A stretch of 41,531 bases of DNA from Ferruginibacter sp. (lineage in GTDB: Bacteria; Bacteroidota; Bacteroidia; Chitinophagales; Chitinophagaceae). Both the position numbers and the translations under genes were made by a program. The stretch covers positions 1 to 41,531 of the forward strand of contig JANXSR010000110.1 in assembly GCA_025352625.1 (NCBI GenBank), written 5' to 3'. Positions 15,949 through 23,755 of this stretch are shown one piece after another. The stretch's first letter is position 1; the number at the start of each line of letters is the position of its first letter. The notes beneath the pieces are model-generated. The model was not told the DNA's origin, ran no database searches, and saw only the letters and a list, made by a program, of their open reading frames with translations.

Positions 15949-16791
15949 ATGAAATTGAGTATCTATTATCGAATTAGCTCACCCATACTAATATGTAGTC
16001 TTTTTGCTACAATTGCTGTAAGCAGTTGCAAAACAGCAAAAAAAATACAAGCATCTGTTTCAAAAAAAGATTCTGTATCTGTACGTATTACCAATTCATC
16101 GGCAGATGATTCTATTTTAATGGTAAAAAATGTACTGTCAAACGTACATAATAAAGCAATAGATTTTAAAACATTTTCTGCTAAAATAAAAGTTGATTAC
16201 CAAAATAGTAAAGGTAATCAACCAAATATTACTGCCTATGTACGAATATTAAAAGATAGCCTTATCTGGATATCTGGGTATGCTACCGTTTTTAATATTG
16301 AAGCATTCAGGGTGCTGGTTAATAAAGACAGTGTTTTTGTTTTAGATAAAATAAATAAGCAGGTACAATATCGTTCAATAGACTATTTGCAGGAGGTTAC
16401 AGAGATACCTTTTGATTTTAAAACCTTACAAAATCTATTGGTAGGAAACCCCGTTTTTTTAGATGATAGTGTAGTAAGTTATAAAGAATCTGAATCAAAA
16501 ATATTATTGGCCACACTTGGTAAATATTTTAAAAATTTGTTGACGATAGACAAAAGCAATCATTATTTGGTACATAGTAAACTTGATGATGTTGATATAA
16601 ATCGGAATAGAACAGCTGATATTACTTACAATAATTTTGAAACTAATAATGGTATTAATTTTTCAACTTACCGTGAAATAACGGTATCAGAAAAAAATAA
16701 ATTAGATATTCAACTGAACATTAAACAGTGGGAGTTTAACAAAGATTTGACGATAATATTTACCATCCCTAAAAATTATAAACTCAAGTAA
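15949..16791 (+). CDS. DUF4292 lipoprotein
   Basis: Bacteroidota-restricted lipoprotein of 280 residues. The N-terminus ends in an acylation site (IAVSSC, Cys27), preceded by a hydrophobic stretch, so it should be anchored in the periplasm-facing membrane. The body (about 50-275) looks beta-rich with DFKTFSAKIKVDYQNSKG, ITAYVRILKDSLIWISG and VFVLDKINKQVQYRSI, similar in style to LolA/LolB-like lipid-binding sheets; that fold comparison is inference. It lies between dut and the EnvC-like gene, an arrangement I recall from other Bacteroidota. Its function is unknown. Confidence 0.82.
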   Translation: MKLSIYYRISSPILICSLFATIAVSSCKTAKKIQASVSKKDSVSVRITNSSADDSILMVKNVLSNVHNKAIDFKTFSAKIKVDYQNSKGNQPNITAYVRILKDSLIWISGYATVFNIEAFRVLVNKDSVFVLDKINKQVQYRSIDYLQEVTEIPFDFKTLQNLLVGNPVFLDDSVVSYKESESKILLATLGKYFKNLLTIDKSNHYLVHSKLDDVDINRNRTADITYNNFETNNGINFSTYREITVSEKNKLDIQLNIKQWEFNKDLTIIFTIPKNYKLK

Positions 16792-16854
16792 CCGTTATTT
16801 GTAATTATGCACAACTGTTAGCTTTACTGAAACCGTTATCTGCATACTGAATTG

Positions 16855-16862
16855 TATTTTTG
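16855..16862 (+). promoter_or_regulatory. Putative -7 box of the EnvC-like gene
   Basis: TATTTTTG matches TAnnTTTG and lies 21 bases before the ATG at 16884, in the 92-base gap after the DUF4292 gene. No -33 TTG was seen at the right spacing. Confidence 0.35.
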
Positions 16863-16883
16863 TTTATCCAGTAAATTCAGCAC

Positions 16884-18227
16884 ATGATTAAAATCTTTGT
16901 AACCTTTCTTTCAATATTTGTTTTCAGTATAGCTGCTATTGCGCAGCAACCTGCTTCAAAAGAACAGCAGGATTTGGAAAAGCAGCGCCAGCAGTTGAAA
17001 CGGGAGATAGAAGAAACGCAGGATTTACTTAATAAAAACAAAAAAACTACTAAAGAAAATATTAGTTCACTGGCATTAATCAATAAGAAACTAAGCTTAC
17101 AGGAAAATGTGCTTGAAAATATAAACAGGGATATAAATTTATTGGATAATACCATTTTTAAATCTCAGCGAGATATTAATAAAATGCAATTATTATTGGA
17201 TACGCTTAAGCAGGATTATGCAAAGAGCATGATTTATTCTTATAAAAACAGGAGTAATTCTGATTTTTTAAATTTTATATTTTCAGCCTCCAGTTTTAAT
17301 GATGCCATTAAAAGGATAACCTATTTAAAAAGTTATAGAAATTACAGAGAGATGCAGGGGGAGAATATTTTACGTACCCAGGAGATATTGAAAAATCGTA
17401 TAAACGAATTGAGCACGAATAAGAAAAAGAAAAGTGCTGTGTTACAGATTCAAGGAAAAGAAGTAGATATTTTAGAAACACAAAAGGAAGAAAAGAACCA
17501 GGTAGTTAAGCAACTAAAAGCACAAGGAAAGGAATTAAATAACCAGGTAGCTGCTAAGAAAAAGCAAATGATGAAAGTTAGCAATGCTATTACCGCTGCC
17601 ATTAGAAGAGCTGTTGATGATGCCAGGCGGGCATCCGCAGCTAAAGCTACTGAAGATAGAAAAGTGAGAGAAGCAGAAATTAAGGCAGCAAAAAATAATA
17701 CTGCCAACAATCCCGATGAAACAAAAACCAAGTCCATTACTAAAGCACCTAAAAAAGGAACCCCTGCTGCGCCTGTTAACAAAGAGAGTGAATTACTAAA
17801 CACTTCTGCCGCTATAACCTTGAATGAGAATTTCAGGATAAATCAGGGAAAACTTCCCTGGCCTGTAGATAAAGGATATCCCCTTTTGCACTTTGGACCT
17901 AATAAAGTTGGTGATGTGACAATTGTAAGCGATGGTATTTCTATTGGCTGTGAAATAGGAACACCCGTAAAAATAATTTTCGGTGGAGAAGTAGTATTGG
18001 TTAATAATTATGATGATGTACAAATGGTGGTGGTGAAACACGGCACCTATTTTACCGGATATAGTAATTTATCGGGTGTGAATTTAAGTAAAGGACAAAC
18101 CGTGCAAACAGGACAGGTTATAGGCAAGGTAGCTGCTAACTTAGATGGAATAGGGGCTATGGATTTAATTATTAGTAACGAAAAAGGAAACGATCTTAAT
18201 CCTGAAGTTTGGCTAAGGCGTCGATAA
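16884..18227 (+). CDS. EnvC-like murein hydrolase activator (degenerate M23)
   Basis: Periplasmic protein of 447 residues: signal peptide (MIKIFVTFLSIFVFSIAAIAQ), long coiled coil (about 25-250, rich in E, K, Q and N), low-complexity Lys/Ala/Thr linker (about 255-300), and a C-terminal LytM/M23-like domain (about 325-447). In active M23 peptidases the zinc ligands lie in HxxxD and HxH motifs. Here the HxxxD region reads HFGPNKVGDV, and the HxH positions are replaced by GYSNLSG and MDLIISN. This pattern resembles E. coli EnvC, which activates amidases rather than cutting peptidoglycan. A role in daughter-cell separation is therefore inferred. It converges on bshA with three bases between stops. 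Confidence 0.85.
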   Translation: MIKIFVTFLSIFVFSIAAIAQQPASKEQQDLEKQRQQLKREIEETQDLLNKNKKTTKENISSLALINKKLSLQENVLENINRDINLLDNTIFKSQRDINKMQLLLDTLKQDYAKSMIYSYKNRSNSDFLNFIFSASSFNDAIKRITYLKSYRNYREMQGENILRTQEILKNRINELSTNKKKKSAVLQIQGKEVDILETQKEEKNQVVKQLKAQGKELNNQVAAKKKQMMKVSNAITAAIRRAVDDARRASAAKATEDRKVREAEIKAAKNNTANNPDETKTKSITKAPKKGTPAAPVNKESELLNTSAAITLNENFRINQGKLPWPVDKGYPLLHFGPNKVGDVTIVSDGISIGCEIGTPVKIIFGGEVVLVNNYDDVQMVVVKHGTYFTGYSNLSGVNLSKGQTVQTGQVIGKVAANLDGIGAMDLIISNEKGNDLNPEVWLRRR

Positions 18228-18230
18228 ATA

Positions 18231-19349
18231 TTAAATCAAACGCTGGTATAATTTTTCATATTGTGGTACGATATTTCCAATATCGAATTTTCTTGCCTGC
18301 GCAAGGGCATTTGCTTTAAAACGATTGTGGGTTTCCTTATCCGCTAAAATAAGAATTGCGTTTTTACACATGCCTTCTACATCACCGACGTTACTCATGT
18401 AGCCACAGTTGCCATTGATGACTATTTCAGGCAGGCCTCCTGCATTGGTTGATATTACGGGCACTTCTGCAGCCATTGCTTCCAACGCAGCTAAGCCAAA
18501 ACTTTCGTATTCGCTGGTTAATAAAAATAAATCAGCAATGGGTAATATGTCTTCCATTTGCTCTTGTTTACCTAAAAATTTAATGGCATCACAGGCATTG
18601 CTATCTCTTGCAGCAGCTTCAATAGGGGGGCGTTCCGGACCATCTCCCAATAGTAATAATTTGGAAGGAATTTTTTCGTTGATAAGTAAAAAAGCCTTTA
18701 CTACATCATCTACTCTTTTAACCTTACGGAAATTACTTGCATGTACAATTATTTTTTCTCCATTGGGTGCAATTAATTTTTTAAATGCGTCAACAGGTTT
18801 TCTGTTAAAACGTTTTACATCTACAAAGTTGTGAATTACTTCAATCTCTTTTTCAATAGCAAAGTTTTTATAAGTTTCCTCCTTAAGGTTGTCAGAAACT
18901 GCAGTAAGAATATCGCTTTCATTCATTGAAAATGTAACAACTGGGCGATAGGTTTTATCTCTTCCAACCAGTGTTATATCTGTGCCATGTAAAGTAGTAA
19001 TTACCGGTATGTTTTTACCTTCCTTAGCCAATATTTGTTTGGCCATATATGCTGCTGAAGCGTGTGGAATGGCATAATGTACGTGTAGTAACTCTATGCT
19101 ATTATTGATAATTACATCCACCATCATACTTGATAAGGCAGTTTCATAAGGAGGGTAGTCAAAAAGAGGATAAGTAGGTACCCTTACTTCGTGATAAAAT
19201 ATATTGGTATGAAAATGACTTAACCTTACAGGCTGCTGGTAAGTAATGAAATGTATATTGTGCCCTTTGTCAGCAAGAGCCTTTCCTAATTCTGTAGCTA
19301 ATACTCCACTTCCTCCGAACGTAGGGTAACAAACAATCGCAATATTCAT
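18231..19349 (-). CDS. bshA: N-acetyl-alpha-D-glucosaminyl L-malate synthase BshA
   Basis: GT4 glycosyltransferase that joins UDP-GlcNAc to L-malate, the first step of bacillithiol synthesis. The start MNIAIVCYPTFGGSGVLATE matches BshA closely, followed by LLHVHYAIPHASAAYMAKQI and TTLHGTDITLVGRD. The GT-B C-terminal half has NFRKVKRVDDV, LLLLGDGPE and the nucleotide-sugar motif ESFGLAALEAMAAEVPVIST. The length of 372 residues is standard. The other bacillithiol genes (bshB, bshC) are not in this window, so the pathway is dispersed. No convincing promoter box precedes it. Confidence 0.93.
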   Translation of the reverse strand: MNIAIVCYPTFGGSGVLATELGKALADKGHNIHFITYQQPVRLSHFHTNIFYHEVRVPTYPLFDYPPYETALSSMMVDVIINNSIELLHVHYAIPHASAAYMAKQILAKEGKNIPVITTLHGTDITLVGRDKTYRPVVTFSMNESDILTAVSDNLKEETYKNFAIEKEIEVIHNFVDVKRFNRKPVDAFKKLIAPNGEKIIVHASNFRKVKRVDDVVKAFLLINEKIPSKLLLLGDGPERPPIEAAARDSNACDAIKFLGKQEQMEDILPIADLFLLTSEYESFGLAALEAMAAEVPVISTNAGGLPEIVINGNCGYMSNVGDVEGMCKNAILILADKETHNRFKANALAQARKFDIGNIVPQYEKLYQRLI

Positions 19350-19646
19350 AATTTATATTTTTAGCGGCAATTTTATTAAGGCTGCAATTTACAGATTTAT
19401 TACCCATAGTATATTCCATTCATACATTATAATAATATCAATTAATTTTATGCCTAATGCATATTTGTAAAGCATTGCTCAAAAGAAAATTCTTGTAAGT
19501 AGTTTTTTACCTAAAACTGTCCTAACCAGATTATTAAAAAGCAATAATTTACATTATTTCCATGCTATTATTTCTTTGGAAATTATTGTTTTTACTCATT
19601 CAATAAATTAGTTGATTCATTTTATTTGTATTACAGCTAAATCGGT
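19350..19646. other. 297-bp intergenic spacer, bshA to M28 gene
   Basis: AT-rich spacer between divergent genes. Apart from the -7 box at its right end I see no small ORF, hairpin or repeat that I would call. Confidence 0.5.
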
Positions 19647-19653
19647 ATGTTTG
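19646..19653 (+). promoter_or_regulatory. Putative -7 box of the M28 peptidase gene
   Basis: TATGTTTG fits TAnnTTTG. A TTG at 19626-19628 lies 17 bases upstream, close to the usual spacing. The box contains the ATG used by the ORF track at 19647, so that codon would not be transcribed; the next ATGs are at 19662, 19665 and 19671. Confidence 0.45.
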
Positions 19654-19661
19654 TTAATTCA

Positions 19662-21044
19662 ATGATGAATATGTTTAAAAAAATTGTATCGGCAGTAGCC
19701 ATTCTTTTATGTCAATTTATTTGTTTAGCACAAACAGAAGACTCAATTGCAATAAAGAAAATTTCAGATGAAGTATTGAGTAATGGGAATGCGTACGAAA
19801 ACCTGCGCTTTCTTTGTAAAAAAATTGGCCCTCGTTTATCAGGTTCGCCGCAGGCTCAAAAGGCGGTTGAAGCAACAGTAAGTATGTTAAAAGAAGCTGG
19901 GGCCGATACTGTTTATCTGCAACCTTGCATGGTGCCACATTGGGTAAGAGGTGAAAAAGAAAAGGGATTCATACATGTAGCAAATAAAGAAAAATATCTA
20001 TTGCATTTGTGTTCCTTGGGTAATTCAGAAGGTACGGGCAAAAAAGGTATTAGTGCCGGTGTGGTTGAGGCCAGAAGTTTTAAGGAACTGGAGCAAATAG
20101 GTGCGGCTGTTATAAAGGGAAAAATAGTTTTTCTAAATTTCCCAATGAACCCTACCTATGTTCATACATTCAGGGCTTATGGAGAAAGTGGAATTTCAAG
20201 ATGGGCGGGTGCTTCCAAAGCTGCAAGTTATGGAGCGATTGGAGTAATGGTTCGCTCTTTGGCAAGCAATGCAGATGATTTTCCTCACACAGGCGTAATG
20301 GCATACAATGATTCTTTTCCTAAAATTCCGGCGGTAGCAATTAGTACTAATGACGCAGAGTGGTTAAGTAAACAATTGAAATTAAAGATGCCATTAACAG
20401 CATCTTTCACCAACACCAGTAAAATGCTGGCAGATACAATTTCTTACAATGTGGTGGGCGAAATAAGAGGCAGTGAATTTCCACAACAAATTATTACTGT
20501 TGGAGGCCATTTAGATAGCTGGGATTTAGCAGAAGGTGCACAGGATGACGGTGCTGGATGTATGCAAAGTATTGAGGTTTTAAGAACTTTAAAAGCCACA
20601 GGCATAAAACCAAAACGAACCATTAGGGCAGTAATGTTTATGAATGAAGAAAATGGAGGGCGTGGGGGAGAAAAATACCTGGAGCTTGCAGAAAAAAATA
20701 AGGAGCAACATTTGTTTGGATTGGAAAGTGATGAAGGGGGCTTTACACCACGTGGTTTTGGCCTTGAGATGAGTGAAGCACAGATTAATAAAGTTGCACA
20801 ATGGAAAAATTTATTTTATCCTTATGGAGTATATGAATTAGTGGCAGGTGGTAGCGGCGCAGATGTAGGCCCACTTAAAAAAATTGGAGCCGCACTTGCA
20901 GGTTTAAATCCTGATAGCCAGCGTTATTTTGATGTACATCATGCAAGTAGTGATGTTTTTGAAAATGTTAGTAAAAGAGAACTTCATTTAGGTGCCCTTA
21001 ATATGACGGCCCTGATTTACCTGGTTGATAAGTACGGATTATAG
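19662..21044 (+). CDS. Secreted M28-family metallopeptidase (carboxypeptidase Q-like)
   Basis: Exported zinc aminopeptidase/carboxypeptidase of the PGCP/CPQ type. The signal peptide is MFKKIVSAVAILLCQFICLAQ; the exact ATG is uncertain (19662, 19665 or 19671) because the track start overlaps a -7 box. An inserted PA-like region lies in the first half (IGAAVIKGKIVFLNF, AASYGAIGVMVRS). The di-zinc site is complete: GGHLDSWDLAEGAQDDGAG (His and bridging Asp), MFMNEENGGRGG (catalytic Glu pair), LESDEGGF (Asp) and YFDVHHASSD (His). The substrate is unknown but likely small peptides in the periplasm or medium. A small membrane-protein gene follows after 20 bases. Confidence 0.88.
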   Translation: MMNMFKKIVSAVAILLCQFICLAQTEDSIAIKKISDEVLSNGNAYENLRFLCKKIGPRLSGSPQAQKAVEATVSMLKEAGADTVYLQPCMVPHWVRGEKEKGFIHVANKEKYLLHLCSLGNSEGTGKKGISAGVVEARSFKELEQIGAAVIKGKIVFLNFPMNPTYVHTFRAYGESGISRWAGASKAASYGAIGVMVRSLASNADDFPHTGVMAYNDSFPKIPAVAISTNDAEWLSKQLKLKMPLTASFTNTSKMLADTISYNVVGEIRGSEFPQQIITVGGHLDSWDLAEGAQDDGAGCMQSIEVLRTLKATGIKPKRTIRAVMFMNEENGGRGGEKYLELAEKNKEQHLFGLESDEGGFTPRGFGLEMSEAQINKVAQWKNLFYPYGVYELVAGGSGADVGPLKKIGAALAGLNPDSQRYFDVHHASSDVFENVSKRELHLGALNMTALIYLVDKYGL

Positions 21045-21064
21045 TAAACTCAAAAAAATAAATT

Positions 21065-21478
21065 ATGGACGATCAAAAATCATCAACTTTGCAATCCAAA
21101 AAAACGGGCGGCTTCAAAAAATTTCTTCGGTGGTTTGCATTTATTGCATTGTTACTATTTGCAATCATTTTTTGGTGGCAATATTATTACACTTTTAGTA
21201 CCGGGTTACAGGGAGGTAAAATGCAGAAAATATCTTACAAAGGAAATATTTTTAAAACCTGGGAAGGATACCTGCTTATTAGTCTTTCAACTACTGATAA
21301 CAACTTTACATTAACCTCAAAAGAATTTCCTTTTTCTGTAAAAAACGACAGTATTGCTCATGTACTGGAGAAATATGAGGGCAAAAGAGTTAAAGTAAGA
21401 TATCAGCAAAAAAATGGAACCTTGCCCTGGCGTGGAGATACGCCCTACATTGTTGATGAAGTTACAGTAGATGAATAG
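21065..21478 (+). CDS. Uncharacterised single-pass membrane protein
   Basis: Protein of 137 residues that I cannot assign with confidence. A basic N-terminus (SKKTGGFKKFLRW) precedes one membrane span (about 26-42, FIALLLFAIIFWWQYYY), so the C-terminal 90 residues probably face the periplasm. The soluble part reads KISYKGNIFKTWEGYLLIS, then KEFPFSVKNDSIAHVLEKYE and KRVKVRYQQ, a pattern seen in short Bacteroidota membrane proteins of unknown role, possibly an OB-like barrel (inference). It sits 20 bases after the M28 peptidase, probably the same transcript, and its stop is six bases from that of the convergent RsmI-like gene. Confidence 0.75.
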   Translation: MDDQKSSTLQSKKTGGFKKFLRWFAFIALLLFAIIFWWQYYYTFSTGLQGGKMQKISYKGNIFKTWEGYLLISLSTTDNNFTLTSKEFPFSVKNDSIAHVLEKYEGKRVKVRYQQKNGTLPWRGDTPYIVDEVTVDE

Positions 21479-21484
21479 CAATTA

Positions 21485-22186
21485 TTAAAAACAACTTAGT
21501 AAAAATATAACCGGCTTTTTATGAAAGTCGGTTATATCATTTTTCCACTCGCTTATAGTTTTTGTTTTTACAAACTCGTTGCTGCCGGTAAGCTCTGCCG
21601 CAATACAAATTTTTGTTGTTGGTTTACAGGTTCTTAAAAGAGATTCAATAAGCTGGTTGTTGCGGTAGGGGGTTTCAATAAAAATAATAGTACTTCTTTT
21701 TTTTTGCGAAGTAGTTTCCAACTCTTTAATTGTTTTAATTCTTTCACCATTGTCAATTGGCAGGTAGCCTACAAATTCAAACTGCTGTCCGTTCATACCG
21801 CTCGCCATTAATGCAAGTAGTATAGAACTTGGTCCTACCAATGGTTTTACTATAACGTTCATTTGCTGTGCCACTTCAATTAAGATTTGTCCAGGGTCGG
21901 CAATACCGGGGCAACCGGCTTCGCTAATGATGGCAATATTTTTATTCTCTTTTATTTTTTGCCTGAAACTATTTTTTTGTTCCTCTTCTGCTTTATGAAT
22001 CGTAAACCATTCAAAGTCATCAATTACAATTTCCTTACAAATGCTTTTTAAAAAACGGCGTGCTGTGCGTTCGTTTTCTGCAAATATTACCCGGCAATTT
22101 TTAACGGCATCAATAATGTAAAGTGGTATTGTGTTAATAGCCATTTCATCTAACACCGATGGAATTAAATATATGGTAGAACTCAT
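21485..22186 (-). CDS. RsmI-like SAM-dependent methyltransferase (tetrapyrrole methylase fold)
   Basis: Member of the COG0313/RsmI group, whose characterised member 2'-O-methylates C1402 of 16S rRNA. Visible motifs are IYLIPSVL at the N-terminus, the conserved loop ISEAGCPGIADPGQ (about residues 87-100), and VKPLVGPSSILLALMASGM, which forms the SAM pocket. At 233 residues it lacks the C-terminal extension of E. coli RsmI, and its start motif differs (PSVLDE rather than the usual TPIGN). It may be the second, shorter paralogue common in Bacteroidota, so the rRNA target is uncertain. Its ATG overlaps the TGA stop of the EI24 gene (ATGA), indicating translational coupling. Confidence 0.83.
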   Translation of the reverse strand: MSSTIYLIPSVLDEMAINTIPLYIIDAVKNCRVIFAENERTARRFLKSICKEIVIDDFEWFTIHKAEEEQKNSFRQKIKENKNIAIISEAGCPGIADPGQILIEVAQQMNVIVKPLVGPSSILLALMASGMNGQQFEFVGYLPIDNGERIKTIKELETTSQKKRSTIIFIETPYRNNQLIESLLRTCKPTTKICIAAELTGSNEFVKTKTISEWKNDITDFHKKPVIFLLSCF

Positions 22187-22947
22187 AAAATGACTTGCTT
22201 TGTTTTATAAAAACTGATAGTGGCAGCTACAACGGCATAACTTGGTGCCAGTATCCATCCTACAATAATTATGGCATGCATCAGGTAAAAAACAATGCCA
22301 TTACCCACAGCCAGGCCTTTGTGTTTACCAATAAACTCAATACTTTGAGATGTTGATAATTTATTTCTTTCACAACTGTAATCCAGCATTGCAAACCCAA
22401 GGTAATAGCATTCTATGATTAACGCAATTAGCGGGGTGAACCAACCTACAAATGGGATGAATGATAATATTAAAATAGATAAGGTGTATACCGTTTGCCA
22501 CAAGGCATTACGCAGTGCCAGTTTAATACCACGTGCAATATCTTTTAGTAATTGTGCAAAACTAAAAGGAAAATCCCTGCCCTCCATGATAGCTTCTGTT
22601 TTTTCGCTCAAATAAGCAAATAGTGGAGAGCCAATGATCAGGAAAAGAAATTTAAAAAGAGAAAAATAAAAAAGGAGTAATACAAGTTGCAAAATCACTT
22701 GTCCAAAAATAAAGAGAAATTTAAGCCAGCTTCCTTCAATGGTATACATCCATTTTTTTAATCCTGTAATTGAAAAAAGTGAATCAATAGCTTGTCCACT
22801 GCTGATCCAAAAAAGATAAATCCCTGCACAGAATAAAATTGAATAAAGAAATCCGGGGATTAAAATCCATTTCCATAACCGGTGCTTTACAATAAAGCGG
22901 TGGGCTTCAAGATAGGATTGTATGGCAATGATGATATCTTTTAACAT
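22183..22947 (-). CDS. EI24-domain (CysZ-like) membrane protein
   Basis: Integral membrane protein of 254 residues from the ATG at 22947; the track start at 22953 is a TTG two codons earlier. It begins MLKDIIIAIQSYLEAHRFIV and has hydrophobic spans near 30-48, 73-110 (a paired stretch), 150-190 and 225-245. The pattern HRLWKWILIPGFLYSILF plus the central SPLFAYLSEKTEAI fits the EI24/CysZ family, whose E. coli member is linked to sulfate uptake. No cysteine-synthesis gene is nearby, so transport of sulfate is not supported by context. It is translationally coupled to the methyltransferase gene. Confidence 0.82.
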   Translation of the reverse strand: MLKDIIIAIQSYLEAHRFIVKHRLWKWILIPGFLYSILFCAGIYLFWISSGQAIDSLFSITGLKKWMYTIEGSWLKFLFIFGQVILQLVLLLFYFSLFKFLFLIIGSPLFAYLSEKTEAIMEGRDFPFSFAQLLKDIARGIKLALRNALWQTVYTLSILILSFIPFVGWFTPLIALIIECYYLGFAMLDYSCERNKLSTSQSIEFIGKHKGLAVGNGIVFYLMHAIIIVGWILAPSYAVVAATISFYKTKQVIL

Positions 22948-23006
22948 GCTCAATTATTCAAGGTTATTGATTATCGCTGATTATTTATAGGATGCCTGAT
23001 TAAATA

Positions 23007-23014
23007 TAAATTTG
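23007..23014 (+). promoter_or_regulatory. Putative mpg -7 box
   Basis: TAAATTTG matches TAnnTTTG and ends 20 bases before the TTG start of the glycosylase. No -33 TTG at the proper distance. Confidence 0.35.
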
Positions 23015-23034
23015 TATTTAAAAGTACAGATAAG

Positions 23035-23643
23035 TTGAAGAAATTAACTATTGAATTTTATAATCGCAAAAATGTACTACTTATTGCCAGGCAATTACTT
23101 GGTAAAATAGTACAAACTAATTTTAATGGACAAATAACAAGTGGAAGGATAGTAGAGACCGAGGCATATATTGGAATTACTGACAGAGCATCACACGCCT
23201 GGTTAGCAAAGCGAACAGCACGTAACGAACACATGTATGCGCAGGCAGCCACAGCCTATGTTTATATTTGTTACGGTATACACCAAATGTTTAATATTGT
23301 TACCAATAAAATGGAAATTCCAGATGCTGTTTTGATAAGGGCTGTGGAGCCAATTGAAGGAATTGATACAATGGTGTTGCGAACAGGGAAAAAAATAGCA
23401 GATGCTACAATAACCAAAGGGCCTGGTAATGTTGCTAAAGCACTCGGTATAAACAAAATTCATTCAGGAGAAAATTTATTGGGTAACAATATCTTCCTAA
23501 TGGCCGACGCTAATTTCATAAGTGAAGAACAAATAGGAATTAGTAAACGTATAGGTGTGGACTATGCTGGCGAAGACGCATTGTTGCCATATCGTTTTTA
23601 TTTGAAGGGAAATAAATATGTAAGTGGGAAGCCATCTGGTTAA
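23035..23643 (+). CDS. mpg: 3-methyladenine DNA glycosylase (AAG/Mpg family)
   Basis: Base-excision repair enzyme that removes alkylated or deaminated purines from DNA. The 202 residues show the Mpg order: FYNRKNVLLIARQLLGKIV, SGRIVETEAYIG (catalytic Glu43, Tyr45), ASHAW, AYVYICYGIHQMFNIVTN, VLIRAVEP, TKGPGNVAKALGI and RIGVDYAGEDALLPYRFYL. The start is a TTG: no in-frame ATG exists upstream before the promoter box, and no ATG occurs before residue 64, while MKKLTIEFYNR is a normal family N-terminus. A bidirectional terminator follows and separates it from the PorP-like gene. Confidence 0.93.
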   Translation: MKKLTIEFYNRKNVLLIARQLLGKIVQTNFNGQITSGRIVETEAYIGITDRASHAWLAKRTARNEHMYAQAATAYVYICYGIHQMFNIVTNKMEIPDAVLIRAVEPIEGIDTMVLRTGKKIADATITKGPGNVAKALGINKIHSGENLLGNNIFLMADANFISEEQIGISKRIGVDYAGEDALLPYRFYLKGNKYVSGKPSG

Positions 23644-23706
23644 AGTTTTTCTTTCGATTGAAATAACAAAGCATATTACTGTTAAACAGGAAAAATAATA
23701 GTAAAT

Positions 23707-23734
23707 AAAAAAGGAAGCAATGGCTTCCTTTTTT
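23707..23734. terminator. Bidirectional terminator, mpg / porP-like
   Basis: The stem AAAAAAGGAAGC/GCTTCCTTTTTT with an AATG loop has A and T runs on both sides. It is placed between two convergent genes (mpg and the PorP/SprF-like gene) and can serve both. Confidence 0.88.
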
Positions 23735-23755
23735 GAAATTGTATAATTGATTTCA

